Positions 8,505 through 16,797 are shown, counted from the stretch's first letter. The stretch: 64,000 bases of DNA from Lachnospiraceae bacterium (GCA_022791575.1 JAAVZI010000002.1:62001-126000), one strand, 5' to 3'. Numbers and translations are program-made. Notes: generated by a model not told the origin, from the sequence alone.

Positions 8505-9872
8505 CTAACTGAATTTAGAAATGTAACCCTGAATAAAGATATATAAAATCAATAAAGGCAGCAGATAGGTAAGATAAATCCGTGTCCATTTCGGAAAACG
8601 AATACCTCTGCCAGAATTGGCTTCCTTGAGGAAGTTCTTAAAGCCCCAGCCATAGCGCCAGGTACAGAACGCTACATATACAAGAGAACCTAACGGCAGT
8701 AAGTTGTTGCTGACAATAAAGTCTTCCAGATCCAGAATCGTAGAGCCTTCGCCAAGTGGTGTAATGTTGCTTAACACATTGTAGCCAAGTACACAGGGCA
8801 TAGAAAGAAGGCTGACTAATAGAATATTGACTATGGCAGCCTTTTTCCTGGATACATGGAAAAGCTCCAGTGAAAAGGACATAATATTCTCAAATACAGC
8901 AATAACCGTTGAAAGGGCAGCAAAAGACATAAAGAGGAAAAACAGGCTTCCCCAGATCCGGCCGCCGGACATATGATTGAAAATATTAGGCAGTGTTACA
9001 AATACTAGTCCCGGCCCCTCACCGACATTGACTCCAAAAGCAGAACAGGCAGGGAAGATAATCAATCCAGCCATAAATGCTACAAATAAATCCAGCAGGC
9101 AGATCGTAAGTGACTCTCCAGTCAGTGAGCGCTTTTTATCAATATAGCTTCCGAAAATGGCAATGGAACCGATTCCAATACTGAGTGTAAAGAAGGCCTG
9201 TCCCATGGCATCAAATATAACATTGGATATGCCGTTTTCCTTAAACTTCTGAAAATCCGGAAGCAGATAGAACTTCAGGCCTTTGAGTCCGCCTTCTAGC
9301 AGAAGGGAGTGGACGGCAAGGATACCAATCAGGAAAAGAAGCGCTACCATCATGATTTTCGTAATCTTTTCTACACCGTTCTGCAATCCTAATGCACAAC
9401 AGCTAAAGCAGATCACTACAACCAGAATCATAGCTCCAGTCATTAGAACCGGATTAGACAATAAGTTGTTAAATGCGTCGGTAGTTCCCTGCTGGTTCAG
9501 TCCTGCAAAGCCGCCGGTAATTGTTTTGATAAAATAGATAAACATCCAACCGGCAATTGTCGTGTAGAACATCATTAACATATAGTTGCCGATAATGGCA
9601 AAAAATTTGTAAAAGTGCCATTTCTGACCGGACTTTTGCAGAACGTCGAAGGATTTTGCCGCACTTTTCTGGCTGGCACGTCCCACAGACAGTTCCATGA
9701 CCATAATTGGAAGTCCGAAGATGACCAGAAACAGAAGATACACCATGACAAAGGCTGCACCTCCATTTTTTCCCACAATATAGGGAAAACGCCATACATT
9801 TCCAAGGCCGATGGCACAGCCTGCTGAGATTAATATAAATCCCAGTCTGGATGAAAATTTTTCTCTTTCCAT
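8505..9872 (-). CDS. Sodium:neurotransmitter symporter family transporter
   Basis: About 455 residues, mostly membrane helices. The first helix carries the family signature SAGCAIGLGNVWRFPYIVGK with the unwound sodium-binding GLGN. Bacterial members (LeuT, MhsT, TnaT) take up amino acids, often hydrophobic or aromatic, with sodium. The substrate cannot be read here. ATG at 9881 would put the AGGAG almost against the start codon, so the second ATG at 9872, about 10 bp from AGGAG, is preferred. It stands alone, convergent with the folate operon. Two perfect TAGTTCAAAT repeats lie upstream at 9894-9903 and 9921-9930. Confidence 0.93.
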   Translation of the reverse strand: MEREKFSSRLGFILISAGCAIGLGNVWRFPYIVGKNGGAAFVMVYLLFLVIFGLPIMVMELSVGRASQKSAAKSFDVLQKSGQKWHFYKFFAIIGNYMLMMFYTTIAGWMFIYFIKTITGGFAGLNQQGTTDAFNNLLSNPVLMTGAMILVVVICFSCCALGLQNGVEKITKIMMVALLFLIGILAVHSLLLEGGLKGLKFYLLPDFQKFKENGISNVIFDAMGQAFFTLSIGIGSIAIFGSYIDKKRSLTGESLTICLLDLFVAFMAGLIIFPACSAFGVNVGEGPGLVFVTLPNIFNHMSGGRIWGSLFFLFMSFAALSTVIAVFENIMSFSLELFHVSRKKAAIVNILLVSLLSMPCVLGYNVLSNITPLGEGSTILDLEDFIVSNNLLPLGSLVYVAFCTWRYGWGFKNFLKEANSGRGIRFPKWTRIYLTYLLPLLILYIFIQGYISKFS

Positions 9873-9893
9873 AAAATACATACTCCTTTTTTC

Positions 9894-9930
9894 TAGTTCA
9901 AATGTTTGATAAGACTAACATAGTTCAAAT
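9894..9930. promoter_or_regulatory. Direct repeats upstream of the symporter gene
   Basis: TAGTTCAAAT occurs at 9894-9903 and again at 9921-9930, 27 bp apart, in the leader/promoter region of the symporter. On the minus strand each reads ATTTGAACTA and contains a TTGAAC that could serve as -35. They may be regulator sites or duplicated promoter elements; no regulator is known. Confidence 0.35.
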
Positions 9931-10073
9931 TTTACCAAAATCGAATAGAAATTGCAATCTTTTTTTGTGAAATAATAATAAGATTGTGGGAATCACCCAT
10001 ATTGCACGGGTTGGGAAGATGAAAACTGGCTAAAGCCTTTAAAATTCATATGGAAAATAGAGGACAAGTATAG

Positions 10074-10079
10074 TATAAT
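10074..10079 (+). promoter_or_regulatory. Probable -10 box for the PurF paralogue
   Basis: TATAAT lies 46 bp before the ATG at 10125. The -35 region 17 bp upstream (TGGAAA) is poor, so the promoter may need an activator. Nothing recognisable as a purine or PRPP riboswitch was found in 9950-10120. Confidence 0.45.
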
Positions 10080-10124
10080 GAGAAAAGAAATTTACATCTA
10101 GGAATATACAAAAGGAGGTTTACT

Positions 10125-11528
10125 ATGGGCGGATTTTTTGGAGTTGCGTCAAAGGAAGATTGTGTGTTTGATTTGTTTTTTGGTACGGATTATCATTCTC
10201 ATCTGGGAACGAGGCGTGCTGGTATGGCAGTATATGGAGAGGATGGTTTTGACAAAGCCATTCACAGTGTAGAGAATTCTCCGTTTCGAACCAAGTTTAA
10301 TAAGGAAGCGAACACTATGCGGGGAAATCTGGGGATTGGCTGTATTTCTGATTTTGAAGCTCAGCCTATTTTTGTGCGCTCCCATCATGGCTCTTTTGCC
10401 ATCACTACCATAGGTAAAATCAATAATGCAGATGAAATCATTGATAAAATTCTGGAAAACCGGGTGCATTTCTTTGAGATGAGCAATGGAGAAATCAATC
10501 CCACGGAACTAGTAGCAGCGATTATTAATCAGAAGGATAATTTTATAGAAGGAATCCGTTTTGCTCAAGAAATCATAGAAGGTTCCCTGACTATGCTGCT
10601 TCTGACACCGAAGGGAGTCTATTGTGCAAGAGATAAGTATGGCAGGACGCCGATTGCTGTGGGAAAGAAAGAAGGCGCATATTGCGCCAGCTTTGAGAGC
10701 TTTGCCTATCTAAATCTAGGCTATACCCATGTACGGGAGTTAGGACCGGGAGAAATTGCAGTTCTTACGCCGGAGGGCATGAAAACACTGGCTGTGCCAG
10801 GAAAGGATATGAAAATCTGTGCGTTTCTGTGGGTATATTATGGCTATCCTTCTTCTTCCTATGAGGGCATCAGTGTGGAGGAAATGCGTTATAACTGCGG
10901 AAAGCTTCTGGCCCAGAGAGACCATGTAAGGCCGGATGTAGTAGCAGGTGTGCCGGATTCGGGAACTGCTCATGCCATTGGATATGCCAATGAGTCAGGG
11001 ATTCCATTTTCTAGGCCGTTTATTAAGTATACGCCTACCTGGCCGCGTTCCTTTATGCCTACTATTCAGAGTAAGCGTGATTTGATAGCTAAGATGAAGC
11101 TGATTGCAGTTGAGGATTTAATTAAGGATAAGAGCCTGCTGCTAATCGATGATTCCATTGTACGGGGAACTCAGCTTCGAGAAACAACAGAGTTTCTTTA
11201 TGAGAGCGGAGCTAAGGAAGTGCATATTCGTCCAGCCTGCCCGCCGCTGCTCTTTGGCTGCAAATATCTGAACTTTTCCCGTTCCTCTTCGGAAATGGAG
11301 TTGATTGCACGTCGAGTGATTGCAGAATTGGAAGATGGTGAGGTGACGGAAGATGTTGTGCGTGAGTATGCCGATCCGGATTCTGAAAAGTATCAGAACA
11401 TGGTAGATCGGATCTGTAAGAAACTGAATTTTACTTCTCTTAGGTATCATCGTCTGGATGATATGATTGCATCTATTGGAATAGAACCAGAAAAGGTATG
11501 TACCTATTGCTGGAGCGGAAGGGAATAG
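10125..11528 (+). CDS. PurF-like phosphoribosyltransferase with degenerate glutaminase domain
   Basis: 467 residues with PurF architecture, an N-terminal class II amidotransferase fold and a C-terminal phosphoribosyltransferase. The PRPP loop LLLIDDSIVRGTQ is intact at 338-350. The N-terminus reads MGGFFGVAS where PurF has MCGIFG, so the nucleophile Cys is Gly. The Gln-binding Arg block (RYST in PurF) is replaced around residue 71-77 by IGCISDF, and the oxyanion Asn-Gly block reads IGKINN near 97. Glutamine hydrolysis is therefore very unlikely. It may use free ammonia or have another role. AAGGAGG is ideal. Monocistronic, closed by a hairpin at 11544. Confidence 0.85.
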   Translation: MGGFFGVASKEDCVFDLFFGTDYHSHLGTRRAGMAVYGEDGFDKAIHSVENSPFRTKFNKEANTMRGNLGIGCISDFEAQPIFVRSHHGSFAITTIGKINNADEIIDKILENRVHFFEMSNGEINPTELVAAIINQKDNFIEGIRFAQEIIEGSLTMLLLTPKGVYCARDKYGRTPIAVGKKEGAYCASFESFAYLNLGYTHVRELGPGEIAVLTPEGMKTLAVPGKDMKICAFLWVYYGYPSSSYEGISVEEMRYNCGKLLAQRDHVRPDVVAGVPDSGTAHAIGYANESGIPFSRPFIKYTPTWPRSFMPTIQSKRDLIAKMKLIAVEDLIKDKSLLLIDDSIVRGTQLRETTEFLYESGAKEVHIRPACPPLLFGCKYLNFSRSSSEMELIARRVIAELEDGEVTEDVVREYADPDSEKYQNMVDRICKKLNFTSLRYHRLDDMIASIGIEPEKVCTYCWSGRE

Positions 11529-11543
11529 ATCTGTTTAAGAAAT

Positions 11544-11580
11544 AACAGCCAGTCTTTGTAGAACGCAAAGGCTGGCTGTT
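11544..11580. terminator. Hairpin after the PurF paralogue
   Basis: AACAGCCAGTCTTTG (11544-11558) pairs with CAAAGGCTGGCTGTT (11566-11580) over 15 bp with one G-T wobble. The T-run on the plus side is poor, but the position between convergent genes fits a shared terminator. Confidence 0.75.
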
Positions 11581-11628
11581 ACTATATAGAATGATAAGAA
11601 TGTTATTTTACAATAGACAAAGAATGAG

Positions 11629-11967
11629 TTATTTTGGCATATTGACAGCTTCTACATAAGCAGAAAGAAGCTTCACAGCCAGCGGCTGGTACTTTTGGTC
11701 CAGTCCATTAAAAAGTTCAAGGATTATATCCATTTCATATCCCTTTTCGCTTCCCAGTATAATATAATTAGGAGTAATATTGGCCCCTGTACAGATTTTA
11801 AACAGGGTTTTTGAAGTAATGCTTTTGTCTCCTCTTTCCACAGCAGTTAAAAAACTCTCGGATATATCACAGCGGATACTGAATTGTTCGCGTGTTAATC
11901 CCAATGACTCTCTCACCTCTCGAATTCGCAGACCTACCATCAGGTTATAGTCTTTTGCAGGTTCCAA
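11629..11967 (-). CDS. XRE-family helix-turn-helix regulator
   Basis: A 112-residue protein. Residues about 10-65 form a Cro/CI-type HTH (IREVRESLGLTREQFSIRCD, FLTAVERGDKSIT, LFKICTGANITPNYIILG); a short helical tail follows. The start is TTG at 11967 with GGAGGGA 5 bp ahead; ATG at 11982 overlaps that site and is rejected. It is divergent from the CpaE-like pilus gene, and twin TCTATAGA palindromes lie in the shared intergenic region, so it most likely controls the pilus operon and itself. Confidence 0.85.
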   Translation of the reverse strand: MEPAKDYNLMVGLRIREVRESLGLTREQFSIRCDISESFLTAVERGDKSITSKTLFKICTGANITPNYIILGSEKGYEMDIILELFNGLDQKYQPLAVKLLSAYVEAVNMPK

Positions 11968-12068
11968 TCGAATCCCTCCATTTTAATATGAAATTGTTTT
12001 TTAAAATCTTGGTATGTTAGTCCTATTTTTCCCATTAACAGTTTATCAGATACTTTTTTTGAAAATAT

Positions 12069-12102
12069 ATTCTATAGAATAAGTCAATTTACTCTATAGA
12101 AT
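12069..12102. promoter_or_regulatory. Twin palindromic operator for the pilus operon
   Basis: ATTCTATAGAAT at 12069-12080 is a perfect palindrome. A second TCTATAGA core lies at 12093-12100, 22 bp (two helical turns) further on and abutting the -35 box at 12102. This is the arrangement expected for cooperative binding of a phage-type repressor such as the divergent XRE protein. Confidence 0.6.
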
Positions 12103-12130
12103 TGACAAATGTATAAAAGTGTCGTAAAAT
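12102..12130 (+). promoter_or_regulatory. Sigma-A-type promoter of the CpaE-like gene
   Basis: TTGACA (12102-12107), 17-bp spacer, TAAAAT (12125-12130), 31 bp before the GTG start at 12162. Confidence 0.75.
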
Positions 12131-12161
12131 GTAAAAAAAGATCAAAACATGAGGTGATAGA

Positions 12162-13235
12162 GTGAAAATCAGAGTGGCTATTTTGGATGAGGACCAAAAT
12201 TTCTTGGGAAGAATTGCAAATGCATTTAGCAGCAGATATCCAGAGGATATTGAAGTCTATACATTTCGTGATAAGAAAAAGGCGTTGACAGCAATTCAGG
12301 AAGGAAATACCAGGGCGGATTTATTATTAGCAGGAGAAGGCTTTGAAATTGACAGCAAAGAATTGCCCAAACACTGCGGTTTCGCTTATTTTGTTGATAC
12401 GCCGCAGGTGGAGAATCTAAGAGGGCAGAAGGCAATCTGTAAATTTCAGAAAGCTGAGTTGATATATAAGGAAATGCTGGCGCTTTATGCAGATGCGGAT
12501 GAGATTGCAACGAAGTTTCTTACACATGGAGATCGGGAGGCAGTCATTCTTTCCTTTGTCTCTGCAAGCGGCGGAACCGGGAGTTCTTCTACAGCGGCAG
12601 CTTGTGCAAAGCGACTGGCAAGGGCAAATAAAAAAGTGTTATATCTGAACCTGGAGCAGTTTGGCAGTTCCGGCGATTTCTTTGAGGCGGGAGGAACCTT
12701 TGATTTAAGCGATGTTATTTATGCAATTAAAAGCCATAAGTCTAATCTGACCGTGAAATTGGAAAGTTCGGTCAAGCATGATATCAGTGGTGTATTTTTC
12801 TTTGATTCCTGCAGGATGGCGTTTGATGTGATGGAGATTAATCCGGATGATATGAATTGCCTGTTAGAGGAACTAAAAGCATTGGGGAAATATGACTATA
12901 TTGTGGTTGATATGGATTTTGGATTTCAGAAGAGAGAAGTCGAGGTGATGAAGCAGGCATTTCGCATTGTATTTGTTTCCGATGGTACGGAGATTGCCAA
13001 TACCAAGTTGAAAAAAGGAATGGATGCGCTCTCCGTCTTTGAACAGCAGAAAGAGCTGAAGCTGCTGCCAAGAGTGAATCTTCTTTATAATAAGTTTGCA
13101 AGTAAAACCGGACAAACACTAGAGGATGCAGAGATTAAAGTACTGGGCGGTGTACCAAGGCTGGACGGAGCAGATACGGCGCAGGTGGTCAATCATATAG
13201 CTGGAATGAGTGTATTTGATTCGTTTCTTATGTAA
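12162..13235 (+). CDS. cpaE: CpaE/TadZ-like MinD-family protein (Tad pilus localisation)
   Basis: 357 residues. The N-terminal about 110 residues resemble a receiver-like fold (VAILDEDQNFLGRIANAF), followed by a MinD/ParA ATPase fold: FVSASGGTGSSSTAAACAKR near residue 130, then VLYLNLEQFGSS and DYIVVDMDFGF. The Walker A lysine is replaced by serine; non-canonical Walker motifs are frequent in CpaE/TadZ. These proteins position the Tad secretion machine. The start is GTG after GAGGTGAT. It is followed 32 bp later by cpaF, as in complete Tad loci. Confidence 0.8.
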   Translation: MKIRVAILDEDQNFLGRIANAFSSRYPEDIEVYTFRDKKKALTAIQEGNTRADLLLAGEGFEIDSKELPKHCGFAYFVDTPQVENLRGQKAICKFQKAELIYKEMLALYADADEIATKFLTHGDREAVILSFVSASGGTGSSSTAAACAKRLARANKKVLYLNLEQFGSSGDFFEAGGTFDLSDVIYAIKSHKSNLTVKLESSVKHDISGVFFFDSCRMAFDVMEINPDDMNCLLEELKALGKYDYIVVDMDFGFQKREVEVMKQAFRIVFVSDGTEIANTKLKKGMDALSVFEQQKELKLLPRVNLLYNKFASKTGQTLEDAEIKVLGGVPRLDGADTAQVVNHIAGMSVFDSFLM

Positions 13236-13267
13236 ATCACAGCGTTTTCTAACAAGGGGAAGATAGA

Positions 13268-14287
13268 ATGAAGAAAGAGCAGCAGCAGGATTTTATCAAT
13301 GAAATTAAAGATTATGTCATTAACAACTTAAAGGTCAGTTCCTTAAGTGATGAAGAGTTGGAAGAGGAAATTGAGCAGATTGTACTGCAGAGAATGAAGG
13401 GACAGTATTTTCCGATTGAAGAGAAAGTAGAGATTGTACAGCAGATCTACAGCTCAATCCGCGGTCTGGGGCTGCTGGATATCATTATGGATGATGATTC
13501 GATTACAGAGGTAATGATTAATGGCCCGGACTGCATTTTTATAGAAAAGAATGGCCGCCTTACCAGACTGGATCGACAGTTTGAAAGTCAGAGAAAATTA
13601 GAGGATATTATTCAGCGGATCGTAGGTATGGCCGGGCGGGAAGTGAATCAGGCCAATCCGATTGTGGATACCCGACTTCCAGATGGGTCTCGTGTGAATG
13701 TGGTGCTGCCGCCGATTGCGCTGTGCGGGCCAACGGTTACCATTCGAAAGTTTTCCAAAACGCCGATGACCATTGAAAAGCTGATTGCTTATGGCTCCAT
13801 TACGAAAGAGATAGCAGAAATCCTGCATTTATTTGTCAAGGCCAAATACAATATTTTCATTGCAGGCGGAACCGGCTCAGGAAAGACTACTTTTCTCAAT
13901 GCCTTGTCGAATTATATTCCCAAGGATGAGCGCATTATTACCATCGAAGATTCGGCCGAACTGCAGATCACAGGAATTGAAAATCTGGTTAGTATGGAGA
14001 CAAGGAACGCCAACAGTACAGGTACAGGCGAGATCAATATCCGGGATTTGATTAAGTCGTCCCTTCGTATGCGTCCAGAACGAATTGTAGTTGGCGAAGT
14101 GCGGGGCGGCGAGGCGCTGGATATGCTGCAGGCGATGAATACCGGACATCCCGTTCGAGCATCTTACCGACGGTGTTGCCAATCTTTACATACGATTATA
14201 AGGAAAAGAATGAATGCCGGAAAGTCAGAGGAAAAAGCCTGTTTATCAATGCGGAGTATATACAGGCAAGTGTCATTACCTGTTTAA
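13268..14287 (+). pseudogene. cpaF: Truncated CpaF/TadA pilus-assembly ATPase
   Basis: Residues 1 to about 294 are typical CpaF: ITEVMINGPDCIFIEKNGRL, TRLPDGSRVNVVLPP, Walker A FIAGGTGSGKTTFLNAL, TIEDSAEL, and the RPERIVVGEVRGGEALDML motif. At AMNTGH the family sequence (normally GHDGSLSTGHAN and about 80 more residues) stops at about base 14147. The remaining 45 residues are an unrelated out-of-frame read of another gene's tail, a diverged copy of which lies at 16412-16637. The C-terminal catalytic histidine region is lost, so the ATPase is almost surely dead. No TadB/TadC genes follow. Confidence 0.85.
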
Positions 14288-14377
14288 AAAGAAATGACGA
14301 ATTATGATAAATGCTTGTGAGTTGAGTCTATACCGTAAACCTGTAAGGAATCATCCTTGAATATAGGATGGGTTTTT
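14152..14377 (+). pseudogene. 3' gene fragment, copy 1 of a duplicated tail
   Basis: Read in the frame +1 to the cpaF tail, this gives ILPTVLPIFTYDYKEKNE, RGKSLFINAEYIQAS and a stop at 14304-14306, then a shared downstream segment with a CATCC/GGATG hairpin and T-run (14352-14376). The second copy at 16412 differs mostly at third codon positions of this frame, so this was the coding frame before decay. I do not recognise the family. In a complete Tad locus it would lie downstream of the pilus genes. Confidence 0.65.
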
Positions 14378-14746
14378 GTATAATGGAACTAAAAAACTGA
14401 TTATTTCCCTGCTGAAATGGCGGGGATTAATGCGATATATACCATATTAATATCCCTGTTCCAGTTTCCAGAAAACAGATAGCTAAAGCGGTCTTAACAG
14501 AGTCAAAAATAGATTGAAAAGTGCCTAGAAATGGTCTTTGAGTCTTGACAAGACTTGTCCAAAACGTTATGATATAAAAAGTAACAATTCTGTAAAAACT
14601 AGAGTTTACATCATGGACAAGCACATGTTCCCATAGGCAGCATAATTTATAACAGACTCACATACATTTTACAGAATTGAAAGATTCGGAAGGATAAGAA
14701 AAGAGGGGAAGAAGCCTTAAATATATAACGGCTTAAAAAAATACAT
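14378..14746. other. Non-coding leader of the three-gene cassette
   Basis: No credible gene. It holds a strong promoter with an overlapping palindrome at 14545-14573 and about 165 bp of A-rich leader before the next start codon. Confidence 0.5.
14545..14573 (+). promoter_or_regulatory. Promoter with overlapping palindromic operator
   Basis: TTGACA (14545-14550), 17-bp spacer, TATGAT (14568-14573). The perfect odd palindrome GACAAGACTTGTC (14547-14559) covers the end of the -35 and half the spacer, a position where a bound dimer would block RNA polymerase. No regulator gene is adjacent, so the repressor would act in trans. Confidence 0.65.
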
Positions 14747-15232
14747 ATGGGAAAAATATCTGAAAAATGCAAAGCCCACCTGATATGGGCAAATTTCGAG
14801 TTAAGACTTGATGAGCCAAGATATAAAATAAGATTATGGGTTGACTCTTTCGCTATACTGGCATATACAATAATATCAATTGTAGAAATATGGCGACAAA
14901 ATGCGGATATGATAGTGCTGTTGCTGAATATTTTATGTCTATTCAGGGCATTGCTAAAAAATACGATGGATGCGGCAGATTCAACAAAATTAAAATATAA
15001 AACACCAATTGAAGGGAACCATGCAAAACATAACTATTACCATCTCAAAGTCGGTATAACAGGCATAGCATTTGCTATGGCAGCAGCAATTTGTGCTGCC
15101 CTATTCATAGAATCATCAAATATGGTAACTAAGCTGTTGGCAACAATATCCATATTTGTTGTATGTATGAACGACATTGACAATACTGTCATTTATGCGT
15201 ATGACGCAGATGTATGCATAGCAGAAACATAA
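14747..15232 (+). CDS. Unknown membrane protein, cassette gene 1
   Basis: 161 residues, family not recognised. Membrane segments are predicted at about 33-50 (FAILAYTIISIVEIW), 56-70 (MIVLLLNILCLFRALL), 105-125 (VGITGIAFAMAAAICAALFI) and 130-148 (LLATISIFVVCMNDI). The N-terminal 30 residues are charged. The ribosome-binding site is weak; AAGAGGGG lies about 40 bp upstream. AT-rich compared with the neighbouring pilus genes. It is the first gene of three with tight spacing inside the damaged pilus locus. A membrane partner of the soluble third protein is plausible but unproven. Confidence 0.55.
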   Translation: MGKISEKCKAHLIWANFELRLDEPRYKIRLWVDSFAILAYTIISIVEIWRQNADMIVLLLNILCLFRALLKNTMDAADSTKLKYKTPIEGNHAKHNYYHLKVGITGIAFAMAAAICAALFIESSNMVTKLLATISIFVVCMNDIDNTVIYAYDADVCIAET

Positions 15233-15252
15233 GAAAGGAGGGAAAACTGAAA

Positions 15253-15567
15253 ATGGCAGACACAAAAATAATTGCAGTCGGAATCATTATAACAATAACT
15301 TTTTCCATCAGCGCATTCAGCATCGCATGGGCGATAATGGATTACAGAAAGCAAAAAAGGTTTCTGGAAGGACTGGAATACCGCAGGATAAATGGATTTT
15401 TTGATATTGAGCAATATGCCGAACAAAACAGGGCTGTCAAAAAATCGTCATGGAAAAAGCAGAAAAATACAGGACCGGACCCTGAAGTATTCCAAAAAAG
15501 ACTGCCATTTATTGATTATTTCGAGGAAAACATGAAACTGACAGGAAATAAGAAAGCTACTGTATGA
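15253..15567 (+). CDS. Unknown single-helix membrane protein, cassette gene 2
   Basis: 104 residues from ATG 15253, chosen because AAGGAGGG lies 10 bp ahead; the frame is open further upstream without a better site. It has one N-terminal membrane helix (IIAVGIIITITFSISAFSIAW) and a basic cytoplasmic tail (YRKQKRF, VKKSSWKKQK). Family not recognised. It starts 20 bp after gene 1 and its stop overlaps the first ATG of gene 3 by four bases, so the three are translated as a unit. Confidence 0.6.
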   Translation: MADTKIIAVGIIITITFSISAFSIAWAIMDYRKQKRFLEGLEYRRINGFFDIEQYAEQNRAVKKSSWKKQKNTGPDPEVFQKRLPFIDYFEENMKLTGNKKATV

Positions 15568-15587
15568 GTAATAGAGGGGGTGTTTGC

Positions 15588-16160
15588 ATGGGCAATGATG
15601 ATATTTGGGGTATAATAGACGAGTCATGGTCTGCCATTACAGAAATGTATGAAAAGTACAAAATCGGTTACCCAACATTAGTTTTCCATAATGACAGGAA
15701 AAAAGACTTTGATGAATTATTTAAGGCTGAATATAAAAAAGTCATGGACACATTCATGACGAAAGAAACAGATAAACTGGATTCCCATAAACAGGCAGCA
15801 CTTTTGATTATCTGTTGTCTAAAACTTGATATCATAGAGCACAGTTTGGGCAATAAGGATGAAATATCAATAGTGCCGCAGCTGATAGCAATGAATATAG
15901 GGTTGTCTTACATGCTGTTATGTCTGAATGACAGGCTGAAAGAACAAGATGTAAAAAAGAAAATTGAACGCTATTATATGCCAATCGCGACAGCATGCGA
16001 TACCCCGTATCCTGAAATCTTATGTAGGATACTATATCAAGAACAACATGAGCCTGATATGGATTTCAACGTTTTGGAACTGTCTGATAGGCTTTTCCTA
16101 CTGGAATATATAAATCTGTTGCAATATGGAATTGAGCCACAGTCATTAAAAAAGAAATAG
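15588..16160 (+). CDS. Unknown soluble helical protein, cassette gene 3
   Basis: 190 residues from ATG 15588, preferred over ATG 15564 because GAGGGGG sits 8 bp ahead of it. No signal peptide or membrane helix. It looks all-helical. It contains DSHKQAALLIICCLKLDII near the middle, an HKxAA-type helix, and ends in basic PQSLKKK. I do not recognise the family. As the soluble member of a three-gene unit with two membrane proteins it may be an effector or cargo; this is inference only. Confidence 0.6.
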   Translation: MGNDDIWGIIDESWSAITEMYEKYKIGYPTLVFHNDRKKDFDELFKAEYKKVMDTFMTKETDKLDSHKQAALLIICCLKLDIIEHSLGNKDEISIVPQLIAMNIGLSYMLLCLNDRLKEQDVKKKIERYYMPIATACDTPYPEILCRILYQEQHEPDMDFNVLELSDRLFLLEYINLLQYGIEPQSLKKK

Positions 16161-16170
16161 TAAAGCACCA

Positions 16171-16208
16171 TATTCCCAACTTGCGGTACAATGTCTCAGG
16201 TTGGGAAT
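16171..16208 (+). terminator. Hairpin after the three-gene cassette
   Basis: ATTCCCAAC and GTTGGGAAT arms flank a 20-nt loop just after the stop of gene 3; the sequence TTCTTTATTT follows. A plausible, not strong, terminator. Confidence 0.55.
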
Positions 16209-16337
16209 TCTTTATTTGCTGTGACATAGTACATAATGAATATTATGTAGAGAAACTGGGAAAAAACTCAGTTTTTTATTTTTGTATATATCAAATTATT
16301 TAGTATAAACTGGTGAATATGTAAATGTTTTTATTGT

Positions 16338-16637
16338 AAGTAATACCCGAAAATAATACTATCCAGGATGATTGGAACATCATCACTGTAGCGACCAAGT
16401 TCTATGCATCTAGTCCGAGCATCTTACCAACAATACTTCCTATCTTTACTTATGACTATAAGGAAAAGAATGAGCGACAGGAAGCCAGAGGAAAAAGTCT
16501 GTTTATCAATGCGGAATATATACAGGCAAGTGTCAGTACCTGTTTAATAAGAAATGGCGAATTATGATAAATACCTTTACTGATGCCAGTTATGTTTTGA
16601 ACCTGTAAGGAATCATCCTTGAATATAGTATGGGTTT
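16338..16637 (+). pseudogene. 3' gene fragment, copy 2 of the duplicated tail
   Basis: An open frame without a start reads NNTIQDDWNIITVATKFYAS, then ILPTILPIFTYDYKEKNER, RGKSLFINAEYIQAS and stops at 16564-16566. From 16412 it is homologous to 14152-14377, including the stretch after the stop. It carries about 25 residues upstream that copy 1 lacks. The 5' end of the gene is absent. Family not recognised. Confidence 0.65.
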
Positions 16638-16674
16638 TGCAAGCTGTATAATCTTCCATGATTTCAAAAAAATG

Positions 16675-16797
16675 TTGATTTTCAGATTCAGAAATGTTAT
16701 ATTATAGAAAAGGAGCAGCCACCCACAAAGTGGTTAGCCTCCAGAATGGACTATAAGCCTACCTGGACTGCCAAGTACAAGGTAGGCTTATTTATTT
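16675..16797 (+). ncRNA. Putative antitoxin RNA of a type I toxin module
   Basis: A promoter TTGATT (16675-16680), 17-bp spacer, TATATT (16698-16703) would start an RNA near 16710. It ends at a strong hairpin, TAAGCCTACCT (16754-16764) pairing with AGGTAGGCTTA (16780-16790), followed by TTTATTTT. The RNA converges on, and overlaps the 3' end of, a small hydrophobic peptide remnant on the minus strand. This is the layout of TxpA/RatA-like and holin-like toxin modules. Confidence 0.55.

Noticed and set aside
9950-10120. Possible PRPP/guanidine or purine riboswitch before the PurF paralogue
   Set aside because: No recognisable conserved riboswitch core or terminator/antiterminator pair; only a short ACCC/GGGT stem is present.
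14427-14624. 65-codon minus-strand frame before the cassette
   Set aside because: Overlaps the plus-strand promoter and palindrome, lacks a ribosome-binding site and has no recognisable content.
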